A DNA stretch of 10,921 bases from NCBI GenBank assembly GCA_002469765.1, contig DKNS01000132.1, forward strand, positions 1 to 10,921. Reading direction: 5' to 3'. The notes under the pieces are model-generated. The model did not search any database. It was not told where the DNA came from and was given only the letters and a program-made list of their open reading frames with translations. A program made the translations under genes and the position numbers. Shown piece by piece: positions 1-6,508 of the stretch; position 1 is the first letter of the stretch; each line of letters starts with the position of its first letter. The DNA comes from Flavobacteriales bacterium UBA7382. Its GTDB lineage: Bacteria; Bacteroidota; Bacteroidia; Flavobacteriales_D; Sanyastnellaceae.

Positions 1-864
1 GCGGTGGCCGCGTTTGCAGGCATGTTTTGGGCTGCCGAAGGCGATGCGGAAGCGATGCAGTCTTTGGTAACCTCAGGCATGAACGCCTTGGACCGTTCCG
101 ACGTGCTGGCCATGAACAACCTGAATCAACTGCTGGCCTTTTTCGGCGCCTCGTGGGGGTTCGCTGCATTGGTGGGACAAAAACACCTCGGGCGGTTTTT
201 CACCGGTGCACCTTCCTGGAGCATGGCGGGGCTGGCGGTGGCCCTGGCATTGGGCATGAGTCCCGCACTGGACCTCACCTACCGACTCAACGAGTGGCTC
301 CTGGTGCCAGGCTCGGCCCTTCACACTTGGGCCGGTACGCTGGAAGCGCAAGCCATGACGATGACGCAGACCATCCTGAACCTGGAAAATGGACCAGGCT
401 TGGTGGCCGTGTTGATTTCCGTGGCTGTGCTGCCTGCCCTGTGCGAGGAGTGGCTGTTTCGCGGCACACTTCAACCCATCCTGTTCCGTGGCACGGGCAA
501 CCTCCATTTGGCCATCTGGACTTCTGCTGCGCTCTTCAGCGCGATCCACATGCAATTCTTTGGCTTCATCCCTCGGTTGCTGCTGGGTGCGGTGTTCGGA
601 TATTTGGTCGCATTCAGCGGCAGCATTTGGCCTGCAGTAGTGGGTCACTTCGTGAACAACGCAGGGGTCGTCATCGTGGCCGCATGGATGGGGCCAGAAT
701 GGCTGGAGCAAGGGTTGGAGCCGCAAGCGTGGTCAGAATGGGAGGCCACCGACTGGGGGCAGGGCGCAGGATGTTTGGTTTTGTTGGTGTGGGCCTTGCG
801 CACCTTCTCCCATCGCGGTGACAGTTCCGCTTACACCTCGGCGCTGGCCCCTGCAGACGTCTGA
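1..864 (+). CDS. CPBP-family intramembrane metalloprotease (5' partial)
   Basis: Polytopic membrane protein of the CPBP (Abi/Rce1-like) family, whose members are putative glutamate-type intramembrane proteases. Counting from the GTG at 4, motif 1 is CEEWLFRG with the Glu pair at 148-149 and Arg 153. Motif 2 has His 182 in FSAIHMQFF, and motif 3 is GHFVNN with His 215 and Asn 218/219. These are the conserved residues of the three family motifs, so the enzyme looks intact. Hydrophobic segments lie near residues 37-58, 72-90, 130-146, 167-182, 190-206, 208-230 and 254-266. The frame is open to the first base of the window, so the true start is probably upstream. The last 11 codons overlap the 3' end of ispD on the other strand. 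The substrate cannot be told from sequence. Confidence 0.88.
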   Translation, partial: AVAAFAGMFWAAEGDAEAMQSLVTSGMNALDRSDVLAMNNLNQLLAFFGASWGFAALVGQKHLGRFFTGAPSWSMAGLAVALALGMSPALDLTYRLNEWLLVPGSALHTWAGTLEAQAMTMTQTILNLENGPGLVAVLISVAVLPALCEEWLFRGTLQPILFRGTGNLHLAIWTSAALFSAIHMQFFGFIPRLLLGAVFGYLVAFSGSIWPAVVGHFVNNAGVVIVAAWMGPEWLEQGLEPQAWSEWEATDWGQGAGCLVLLVWALRTFSHRGDSSAYTSALAPADV

Positions 865-1538
865 CCCCAAGACGCCTCCACAAAGGCCTCGGCGATGACC
901 AAATCCTCAGGGGTGGTCACCTTCACATTCCAAGGATCGCCATCGCACAAGGTCACCGCATGGCCTGCAGCCTCAACAACGCTTGCGTCGTCGGTGAATT
1001 GGTCCTGGTACGAGGTGTTGAAGGCGGATTTAAGCAAGGACAGGTCAAAGCACTGCGGAGTTTGCACCGCACGCATCACGCTTCGGTCCACCGCAACGCT
1101 GAGCTGCTCAGATTGCACCTGTCGCAAGCTGTCCTTCACAGGCACCACAGGCACCGCACTTCCGCACTCAGCTGCCATCTTAAAGCATGTGCGAATGGTC
1201 TCCACGGAGGGAAACGGACGCACCGCATCGTGCACCCCCACCACCCCTGTCTCGCCCAATTGGGCCAACCCTTGGGCCACCGAATGGAACCGTTCCGCAC
1301 CGCCGGGAACCACCTTGTGCACCCCCGCGGGTCCATGTTCTTGTTCCAACGCGTCGAACTCCTCGAACAAGCTTTCGTGCAAGACCAACACAACCTCTGC
1401 ATCCGGCAGGGCCTCGCGAAAACGACGAAGGGTCCACCACATCAGTGGCAGACCCTTGACTTTCAAAAACTGTTTGGCCGTCGTCCGGCGCATCCGAGTG
1501 CCAGTACCCCCGGCGACCATGACGACGTACTGCTTCAT
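831..1538 (-). CDS. ispD: 2-C-methyl-D-erythritol 4-phosphate cytidylyltransferase
   Basis: Cytosolic enzyme joining CTP and MEP to form CDP-methylerythritol, the third step of the MEP isoprenoid pathway. The 235-residue length is normal. Visible motifs are the nucleotide loop AGGTGTRM (9-16), KQF (22-24), PGGAERFHSV (78-87), VHDAVRP (102-108), VQTPQCF (158-164), TDDASVVE (182-189) and NVKVTTPEDL (204-213). By comparison with the E. coli enzyme, Arg15, Lys22, Asp104 and Lys206 are the key catalytic or binding residues. The residue before KQF is Ala rather than the usual Pro. I chose the ATG at 1538 because the protein then starts right at the nucleotide loop; the frame is open further upstream but overlaps sod. 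ATG and the sod TGA share ATGA, which implies translational coupling. It is the last gene of the block, and its Ser/Ala-rich tail overlaps the CPBP gene. Confidence 0.95.
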   Translation of the reverse strand: MKQYVVMVAGGTGTRMRRTTAKQFLKVKGLPLMWWTLRRFREALPDAEVVLVLHESLFEEFDALEQEHGPAGVHKVVPGGAERFHSVAQGLAQLGETGVVGVHDAVRPFPSVETIRTCFKMAAECGSAVPVVPVKDSLRQVQSEQLSVAVDRSVMRAVQTPQCFDLSLLKSAFNTSYQDQFTDDASVVEAAGHAVTLCDGDPWNVKVTTPEDLVIAEAFVEASWGQTSAGASAEV

Positions 1539-2131
1539 CCGTTGAAGCGCGCACCGACTGCATTCCAATCGACGACGTCGAAGAAGGCGTTGATGTAATC
1601 TGGACGGCGGTTCTGGTAATTCAGGTAATACGCATGCTCCCACACGTCCAAGCCCAAAATAGGGAGTCCGCCGCATCCAATGCCGGGCATCAAAGGGTTG
1701 TCCTGGTTGGCACTGCTGCACACCTCCAACTTCCCGTCGTTCACGCACAGCCAAGCCCAGCCCGACCCGAAGCGCGTGGCTGCCGCCTTGGCGAAGGCAT
1801 CCTTGAACGCGTCGAAACTTCCGAAATCGCGGTCCATGGCTTCCCCGAGTGCTCCACCAGGCTGGCCGCCTCCGTGGGGAGACATGCATGCCCAGAACAA
1901 GTTGTGGTTCCAAAAACCGCCCCCGTTGTTGCGCACGGCGCCATTGTCACTGTGCTCCCGGAGCAACGTTTCAATGTCTTTTCCTTCGAGCTCTGTGCCC
2001 TCCACGGCGGCGTTCAACTTGCTGGTGTAACCGGCGTGGTGTTTGCTGTGGTGGATTTCCATGGTGCGCGCGTCGATGTGCGGCTCCAAGGCGTCGTAAG
2101 CATAGGAAAGTTGTGGAAGTTCAAAAGCCAT
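1535..2131 (-). CDS. sod: Fe/Mn-type superoxide dismutase
   Basis: Cytosolic superoxide dismutase of the iron/manganese family, turning superoxide into hydrogen peroxide and oxygen. The 198-residue protein has no signal peptide. The metal ligands are all present: His27 (in MEIHHSKHH), His76 (in FWNHNLFW), Asp162 and His166 (in LDVWEHAYY). The second-shell residue that tunes metal use is of the Mn pattern: Gly at 72, where Fe enzymes have Gln, and Gln143 in ANQDNPL, where Fe enzymes usually have Ala. Mn or dual-metal use is therefore more likely than strict Fe use, though this cannot be settled from sequence. The start at 2131 gives the standard N-terminus (MAFELPQLSYAYDALEP). The start lies 11 bases inside the end of the upstream protease gene, and a good promoter lies 40 bases upstream, so it may be transcribed both alone and with the block. 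Confidence 0.97.
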   Translation of the reverse strand: MAFELPQLSYAYDALEPHIDARTMEIHHSKHHAGYTSKLNAAVEGTELEGKDIETLLREHSDNGAVRNNGGGFWNHNLFWACMSPHGGGQPGGALGEAMDRDFGSFDAFKDAFAKAAATRFGSGWAWLCVNDGKLEVCSSANQDNPLMPGIGCGGLPILGLDVWEHAYYLNYQNRRPDYINAFFDVVDWNAVGARFNG

Positions 2132-3800
2132 GAGAATCGTTGTTTGGGTTGAATTCTAAGGTTGTCGGATTCAAAGATACTGCGCCGTTCGCCTGGGTGA
2201 AGTTGGATTCCTCCGTCAGGGCATGAAGCGCACGGGCCACAGCCTCGTCGCCGTCCATCAAGACCTCATACGACGCGGACTCCCCCCACAAGGTGCGCAC
2301 GACTTGAGCCAAGAAGCGATGGCGCAACTTGGCCTCCTCTTCCCCGTCAGGGTTTCGCCACGACCACCCACCGCGCTCCGCCTCCTCTCGGACGACAGCC
2401 AACACGTCGTTGGACCACGCCCCGAGAGACTCGATGTCACGCACCGCATGGCAAGATTCAAGGTCTGAACGATGGCGGTCCATCCATGAAAACACCGCGT
2501 CTCGGAGGACACCTGTCCAAATCCACTCGCTCACCCAACCGCTGGTGCCCGTGCTGTCCCAAGCCACGAAAACGTCTGGTGCGATGCCACCGCCGCCAAA
2601 AACCTCGCGGCCCATTGGGGTGATGTACTTCAGCGAGTCGACAAGTGGCATGCTGTCTGCGTGGTACAACTCGCCGGATGCCAAGCGGACGTCAAAATCT
2701 TCCTCATATGCCTCGTAGGGTTTTTGAATGGCCCGACCTGTAGGGGTGTAGAAGCGTGCCACAGTCAATCGAAGTGCACCCGAACCGGGCACAGGAAATT
2801 CTTCTTGCACCAGTCCTTTTCCAAACGTGCGGCGCCCAACCACCAAACCACGGTCGTTGTCCTGCACGGCCCCTGCAAAAATCTCACTTGCCGAGGCCGA
2901 GCCCTCGTCGACCAACACCACGACCGGCCAATCCGAATAGGGGCCTTGGTGACGCGAGATGTAGTTCCTGCGGGGGGAAGATTTTCCCTCGGTGTAGACC
3001 ATGGTTTGGCCTTCGTCCAAGAACAAGTCCAGCATGTCCACCACCGCATTCAAATACCCTCCTCCGTTGCCTCGCAAATCCAACACCAGCGAAGTGGCGC
3101 CCTGGGCGGCAAGACTGAACAACGCGCCCTCGAACTCCTCAGCTGTGTTTGCGGCAAACCGGATGGCTTTGACGTAGCCAACCTCCTCTTCAAGCATGAA
3201 AGACGCCACGACGCTTTGGATCGGGATGCGATCGCGGATCAAGTGAACCTGGAGCATGGCGTCGCGCCTGTCTATGCCAAGGTTGACTTCGGTGCCACGC
3301 GGCCCCTTTAGCAATTTCATGACACGGCTGTTGTCCAGCTCAGGGCCTGAAATGGGCACGCCTTCGACAGCCACAATGCGATCGCCTGCACGAATCCCTG
3401 CTTTTTCAGAGGGGCCTCCTGGAATGGCGGTCACCACCATCAAGGTGTCTTGCTGGATCAAAAACTCCACCCCGATGCCTTCGAAATTCCCCTCCATGTT
3501 CTCCGACATCGAGGCAAGCTCTTCTCCGGAAAAGTACACGGTGTGAGGGTCCAATTCGTCCAACATGGCCTCGATGGCCACGTCCACAAGTAGGGTTCTG
3601 TCGAACGTGTCGACATACAAGTCTTCGATGCGGTGCAAGACATTCATCAACCGGGCTTGGTCGCCCGACCCCCCAAGATGCTCATGGAACGACCGGCCGC
3701 GTGAGGGATCCTGGCCCGATTCCCAGGCGCCACAGCCTCGACCCAACCACAGACCGACCACAAGGGCCAACGCCAATCCCATAGGTTGCCAGTTCTTCAT
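2121..3800 (-). CDS. S41-family C-terminal processing peptidase with PDZ domain
   Basis: Serine protease of the CtpA/Prc family, which trims or degrades exported proteins. Of 559 residues, 8-23 form a hydrophobic signal or anchor, so the protein should act in the periplasm or at the membrane. Cys23 is present, but the preceding residues (GRG) do not make a normal lipobox. A PDZ domain covers about 100-190 (GIGVEF, then GDRIVAVEG), and the peptidase core about 200-360. The substrate-binding DLRGNGGG is at 241-248. By alignment with E. coli Prc, the nucleophile is Ser303 in GSASASEI and the general base Lys328 in TFGKGLVQ, with Gln332 following. The last 30 or so residues are polar and lie over the sod promoter. 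The start ATG shares ATGA with the stop of the dCMP deaminase gene. Deaminase next to S41 protease is a pairing I recall from other flavobacteria (memory, not checked). Confidence 0.95.
   Translation of the reverse strand: MKNWQPMGLALALVVGLWLGRGCGAWESGQDPSRGRSFHEHLGGSGDQARLMNVLHRIEDLYVDTFDRTLLVDVAIEAMLDELDPHTVYFSGEELASMSENMEGNFEGIGVEFLIQQDTLMVVTAIPGGPSEKAGIRAGDRIVAVEGVPISGPELDNSRVMKLLKGPRGTEVNLGIDRRDAMLQVHLIRDRIPIQSVVASFMLEEEVGYVKAIRFAANTAEEFEGALFSLAAQGATSLVLDLRGNGGGYLNAVVDMLDLFLDEGQTMVYTEGKSSPRRNYISRHQGPYSDWPVVVLVDEGSASASEIFAGAVQDNDRGLVVGRRTFGKGLVQEEFPVPGSGALRLTVARFYTPTGRAIQKPYEAYEEDFDVRLASGELYHADSMPLVDSLKYITPMGREVFGGGGIAPDVFVAWDSTGTSGWVSEWIWTGVLRDAVFSWMDRHRSDLESCHAVRDIESLGAWSNDVLAVVREEAERGGWSWRNPDGEEEAKLRHRFLAQVVRTLWGESASYEVLMDGDEAVARALHALTEESNFTQANGAVSLNPTTLEFNPNNDSHGF
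2172..2201 (-). promoter_or_regulatory. Internal promoter of sod
   Basis: On the minus strand TATCTTTG (2179-2172) matches the Bacteroidota -7 box TAnnTTTG perfectly. After the same 19-base spacer as the DUF2795 promoter, TTC (2201-2199) stands in place of TTG as the -33 box. Transcription should start near 2166, leaving a leader of about 35 bases before the sod ATG at 2131. It lies under codons 534-543 of the S41 protease gene, so sod could be expressed apart from the block, for example under oxidative stress. Confidence 0.6.
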
Positions 3801-4216
3801 CCAGGAAGAGCAACGATTTCAACCCCCGCTTGGTTCAAAAACTCCAGTCCACTCGAATCCTTGTAAGCGTTTGCGTACACCACCCGCACGATGCCCGCTT
3901 GGTGGATGAGCTTGGCGCACTCTCGACAGGGCGACAGGGTGATGTACAAGGTTGCGCCCTGGGCACTGTTGCTGCTCTTGGCCAGCTTGGTGATTGCGTT
4001 GGCCTCCGCGTGCAGCACGTACCAATGGGTCTCGCCCTCGTCGTTTTCGCAAACGTTGGGGAAGCCACTTGGAGTGCCGTTGTAACCATCGGCGATGATC
4101 ATTTGGTCTTTGACGATCAACGCGCCAACCTGCTTGCGCTCGCAATGAGACAGTTGCGCCCACTCGTGGGCCATCCGCATGTACGCTTGGTCGTATCGCA
4201 GTTGCTTGTCGTCCAT
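3797..4216 (-). CDS. dCMP deaminase (ComEB-type)
   Basis: Zinc-dependent deaminase making dUMP from dCMP, which feeds thymidylate synthesis. The 139-residue protein has the full cytidine/deoxycytidylate deaminase signature: HAEANAI with zinc ligand His69 and catalytic Glu71, and SPCRECAKL with zinc ligands Cys97 and Cys100. The segment VGALIVKD..MIIADGYNGTP is typical of the dCMP deaminase/ComEB branch, rather than tRNA or free-base deaminases. I chose the ATG at 4216, which gives MDDKQLRYDQAY, the expected family N-terminus; a longer frame to 4267 adds a basic leader unlike the family and would run into the divergent gene. It is first in the leftward block and overlaps the S41 gene by 4 bases. 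A consensus -7 box ends only 6 bases before the ATG, so its mRNA may be leaderless. ComE competence genes are not seen nearby, so a nucleotide role is preferred. Confidence 0.93.
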   Translation of the reverse strand: MDDKQLRYDQAYMRMAHEWAQLSHCERKQVGALIVKDQMIIADGYNGTPSGFPNVCENDEGETHWYVLHAEANAITKLAKSSNSAQGATLYITLSPCRECAKLIHQAGIVRVVYANAYKDSSGLEFLNQAGVEIVALPG

Positions 4217-4222
4217 GAATGT

Positions 4223-4230
4223 CAAAGGTA
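4223..4230 (-). promoter_or_regulatory. -7 box just before the dCMP deaminase start
   Basis: TACCTTTG on the minus strand (4230-4223) is a perfect TAnnTTTG, ending 6 bases before the ATG at 4216. No TTG is seen at -33. If used, transcription would begin at or next to the start codon and the mRNA of the four-gene block would be leaderless. It lies in the 35-base gap shared with the divergent cobalamin adenosyltransferase gene. Confidence 0.45.
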
Positions 4231-4251
4231 CACCCCGTCGTAGCTTGCGGC

Positions 4252-4794
4252 ATGCGCATTTACACACGCACCGGAGACGATGGCACCACAGGCTTGTTCG
4301 GAGGCAGCCGCATCGGCAAAGATGACCTCCGCATCGAGGCCTATGGCACGCTGGACGAACTCAACGCCGTCCTCGGACGGTTGGGCACCCACCATTCCGT
4401 GGCCCCATGGTCTGCACACCTCACGCGCATTCAGGGAGACTTGTTTGCCATGGGCAGCCACCTGGCCACCACCGACACATCTTTTGCCAATAAATTGCCT
4501 GCGCTGGACCAAGACGGCGACGCCAAGTTGGAAGCTTGGATGGACGAAATGGAAGCCGACCTGCCCGCCTTGACCACATTCGTCTTGCCCAGCGGACCTT
4601 CGTCGGCCGTGGACGCCCACGTTGCCCGAACCGTGTGCCGCAGGGCCGAGCGGCGATGTGTGGCCTTGAATCGTGCCGAATCCATTGACCCGTTGATGCT
4701 GCGGCAATTGAACAGACTGTCCGACGCGCTGTTCATGCTGGGACGATGGCTGGCCCACGAGGATGGCGAAGGAGATGTGCCTTGGTTGCCTTAG
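4252..4794 (+). CDS. PduO-type ATP:cob(I)alamin adenosyltransferase
   Basis: Transfers the adenosyl group of ATP to cob(I)alamin, making adenosylcobalamin (coenzyme B12) for enzymes such as methylmalonyl-CoA mutase. The 180-residue protein shows the family signatures in order: IYTRTGDDGTTGLFGG at 3-18 (ATP-binding N-terminus), DELNAVLG (35-42), VLPSGPSSAVDAH (111-123), ARTVCRRAERR (125-135) and LNRLSDALFMLGRW (153-166). I chose the ATG at 4252 because family members begin almost exactly there. An in-frame ATG at 4219 would add 11 unlike residues and leave two bases to the divergent deaminase. Only 35 bases separate the two starts, and I see no clear promoter for this gene. No B12 biosynthesis or B12-dependent enzyme gene is in the window, so it probably serves salvaged corrinoid. 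Confidence 0.95.
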   Translation: MRIYTRTGDDGTTGLFGGSRIGKDDLRIEAYGTLDELNAVLGRLGTHHSVAPWSAHLTRIQGDLFAMGSHLATTDTSFANKLPALDQDGDAKLEAWMDEMEADLPALTTFVLPSGPSSAVDAHVARTVCRRAERRCVALNRAESIDPLMLRQLNRLSDALFMLGRWLAHEDGEGDVPWLP

Positions 4795-4797
4795 GAC

Positions 4798-4827
4798 TTG
4801 ACTCGCATTGAGATTCGGTTATTTTTG
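4798..4827 (+). promoter_or_regulatory. Bacteroidota-type promoter of the DUF2795 gene
   Basis: A TTG (-33 box) at 4798-4800 is followed after 19 bases by TATTTTTG at 4820-4827, a perfect match to the Bacteroidota -7 consensus TAnnTTTG. The spacing is within the usual range. Transcription should start near 4833, giving a leader of about 13 bases before the ATG at 4847. It is the only perfect -7 box I found on the plus strand of the window. Confidence 0.75.
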
Positions 4828-4846
4828 CGCGCAGAAGTAAGACGTC

Positions 4847-5068
4847 ATGTATTGGACACTCGAATTGGCTTCCTACTTGGAAGACGCCCCTTGGCCCGCA
4901 ACAAAAGATGAGCTCATCGATTTTTCGATGCGCACCGGTGCGCCCTTGGAAGTCGTGGAGAACCTTCAACAGCTCGAAGACGACGGAGAGTCGTTTGACA
5001 CGATTGAAGACATCTGGCCCGACTACCCTTCCAAAGAAGATTTTTTCTTCAACGAGGACGAGTACTGA
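4847..5068 (+). CDS. DUF2795-family small acidic protein
   Basis: A 73-residue protein that I recognise as the DUF2795-type mini-protein widespread and strongly conserved in Bacteroidota; no function is known to me. The N-terminal half holds the family core (YLEDAPWPATKDELIDF, then TGAPLEVVENLQQLED) and is likely a small helical fold. The C-terminal half is aromatic and acidic, with IWPDYP at 56-61 and FFFNEDEY at the end. It has 21 Asp/Glu against 3 Lys/Arg and no signal or membrane segment, so it is a soluble, very acidic cytosolic protein. The start is fixed by the conserved MYWTLELASYL and by the promoter 19 bases upstream. It is alone in its transcript, 52 bases after the cobalamin adenosyltransferase gene and converging on lysC. 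Conservation and acidity suggest a binding or adaptor role, but this is inference. Confidence 0.9.
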   Translation: MYWTLELASYLEDAPWPATKDELIDFSMRTGAPLEVVENLQQLEDDGESFDTIEDIWPDYPSKEDFFFNEDEY

Positions 5069-5096
5069 CCCGTCCCAACCGCCCGGGTTTCTGGGC

Positions 5097-5125
5097 AAAA
5101 GAAAAGGCGGGACTTGCGTCCCGCC
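5097..5125 (-). terminator. Intrinsic terminator of the GNAT-lysC transcript
   Basis: A perfect 8-bp GC-rich stem, GGCGGGAC at 5106-5113 and GTCCCGCC at 5118-5125, closes a 4-base loop. Read on the minus strand it is followed by TTTTCTTTT (5105-5097), the U-rich tract of an intrinsic terminator. It lies 115 bases past the lysC stop. Read on the plus strand there is no T tract after the stem, so it should work mainly leftward; it may still protect the 3' end of the DUF2795 mRNA. A weaker 6-bp hairpin (5081-5096) lies just beyond. Confidence 0.82.
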
Positions 5126-5170
5126 CCACTTGACATTGAACTAGGAAGAACTTGCGTTCATCCTACCGCA

Positions 5171-5192
5171 CCAAAGGAGACCAATCCTTTGG
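5171..5192. other. Perfect hairpin in the lysC 3' untranslated region
   Basis: CCAAAGGA (5171-5178) and TCCTTTGG (5185-5192) form a perfect 8-bp stem with a 6-base loop. No T tract follows on either strand, so it is not a standard terminator. It lies between the lysC stop (5240) and the terminator at 5125-5097, within a 171-base noncoding gap (5069-5239) that shows no small ORF I can support. Confidence 0.5.
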
Positions 5193-5239
5193 CTGAGGCA
5201 ATGTGAATCAAATGTTTGGGAAAAACAAGCGATGGGGAG

Positions 5240-6508
5240 TCAATTCCTCATCAAACGGCGCGTCGTGACTCCGGCCACTTGCTCCACCACCACCTCTCGT
5301 CCCGATGTCAATTCACTCACCACGGCGGCATCTCCGTGACGCACTGTGAGCAACAACAATCCTTCTTCACACCTCATCTGGAAAGCCCTGCCAAGCAATT
5401 TCTGAAGGGTTTGAAGGCGAATGTTGTCTCGGTCCGTCACCAGTCCAAAGTGTGTCGCATGCTGTTGCATCATGCGCACGTGCACGCCGGCCATGTCCAG
5501 GGCAGAAAAAAGGTCCTTCAAGTGGTCCTCGGCCAAAAAACTCTGGTCGGATGTCGCCACTTCCACCCACACTTGGTCGTCCCGCCAAATGAACATGGGT
5601 TGGTCTGGCACCAAATCCGAGAAATCATCAATGAGGGTGGCAGGGCCTTGAGGCGCCAAAAACGAACGAATCCAAAGAGGCAGACCATGCTGCTGCAATG
5701 GCTTCACGGTCCGAGGATGGATGACGCTCGCCCCGTAATAGCTCAACTCGAGGGCTTCGGCGTGGTCCACCTTGGGAACGGTTTGGGCCTCAGGGTGCCA
5801 CTTGGGATCGGCGTTCATCATGCCTGGCACATCCTTCCAAATTGTCACAGACTCGGATCCCACCGCCACGGCAAGCAGTGCGGCGCTGTAGTCCGAACCT
5901 TCACGGCCGAGGGTCGAGGTTCGGCCGCTGTCATGCCGGCCGATGAATCCCTGGGTGACGACCACACGGGACGATGTGCAAGCTGCTCTGAGCGATTCCC
6001 CGGCGTCCCACAATGTGGATTCGTCCACCCTCGCGTACCTGTGCGGTCCCGAAGTGCTCACCGTCCCGCGGACATCCCACCACACGGCGTCCAATCCTTG
6101 GGCCGCGCACCAAGCCGCCACAAGGGTGGTGCTGGCCAATTCTCCGGCTGACACAAACGCGTCGTACGCGGCCTCACTTAGGGCGTCGCGTTGGGCCGAC
6201 TGGGCCTCCTGCCACGACGTCTCGAAAACGCTACGGAGCTGATCCGCCACATCAAGGCCGAGCTGGGATGCCACGTCCAAATGCGCCGTCACAATGTCGC
6301 CCCAAAGCTCCTCCTGGGCAGGTCCCGCGCTGCGCCAAACGCCTTCCAAGGCGTTTGTGGTTTTCCCCATCGCGGAAACCACCACCACGGCCTGTTCTTC
6401 AGGGCGCAGGTGGTCCGACAAGAGTTGTCCCACCCTGCGGATCGCCGCGGCGTCCTTCACCGAAGCGCCGCCAAACTTGTGGGTGGAACGTGGGACTCGC
6501 TCAGCCAT
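5240..6508 (-). CDS. lysC: Aspartate kinase (monofunctional)
   Basis: Phosphorylates aspartate, the first step to lysine, threonine, methionine and diaminopimelate. With the ATG at 6508 it is 422 residues long. The N-terminal kinase domain begins with HKFGGASV (Lys11 binds ATP), then VVVVSAMGKTTN (41-52), TLGREGSDYSAALLA (199-213) and KDVPGMMNADP (225-235). YYGASVIHPRTVKPL (257-271) ends the catalytic half. Residues from about 300 on are the C-terminal ACT region, where family members bind end-product amino acids; which effector cannot be read from sequence. There is no fused homoserine dehydrogenase. An in-frame TTG at 6517 would add three residues; the ATG is preferred. The start lies 8 bases inside the end of the GNAT gene, so the two are one transcript. 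The transcript ends at the terminator 115 bases downstream. Confidence 0.95.
   Translation of the reverse strand: MAERVPRSTHKFGGASVKDAAAIRRVGQLLSDHLRPEEQAVVVVSAMGKTTNALEGVWRSAGPAQEELWGDIVTAHLDVASQLGLDVADQLRSVFETSWQEAQSAQRDALSEAAYDAFVSAGELASTTLVAAWCAAQGLDAVWWDVRGTVSTSGPHRYARVDESTLWDAGESLRAACTSSRVVVTQGFIGRHDSGRTSTLGREGSDYSAALLAVAVGSESVTIWKDVPGMMNADPKWHPEAQTVPKVDHAEALELSYYGASVIHPRTVKPLQQHGLPLWIRSFLAPQGPATLIDDFSDLVPDQPMFIWRDDQVWVEVATSDQSFLAEDHLKDLFSALDMAGVHVRMMQQHATHFGLVTDRDNIRLQTLQKLLGRAFQMRCEEGLLLLTVRHGDAAVVSELTSGREVVVEQVAGVTTRRLMRN

Noticed and set aside
1539..1913. Open frame extending ispD 125 codons upstream within sod
   Set aside because: The IspD fold starts at the ATG at 1538, and the extension is antisense-free shadow coding inside a clearly intact sod; the ATGA junction explains the start.
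5216..6151. A 311-codon plus-strand open frame opposite lysC
   Set aside because: It is rich in His, Arg and Gly as expected for an antisense shadow, and lysC is complete on the other strand.
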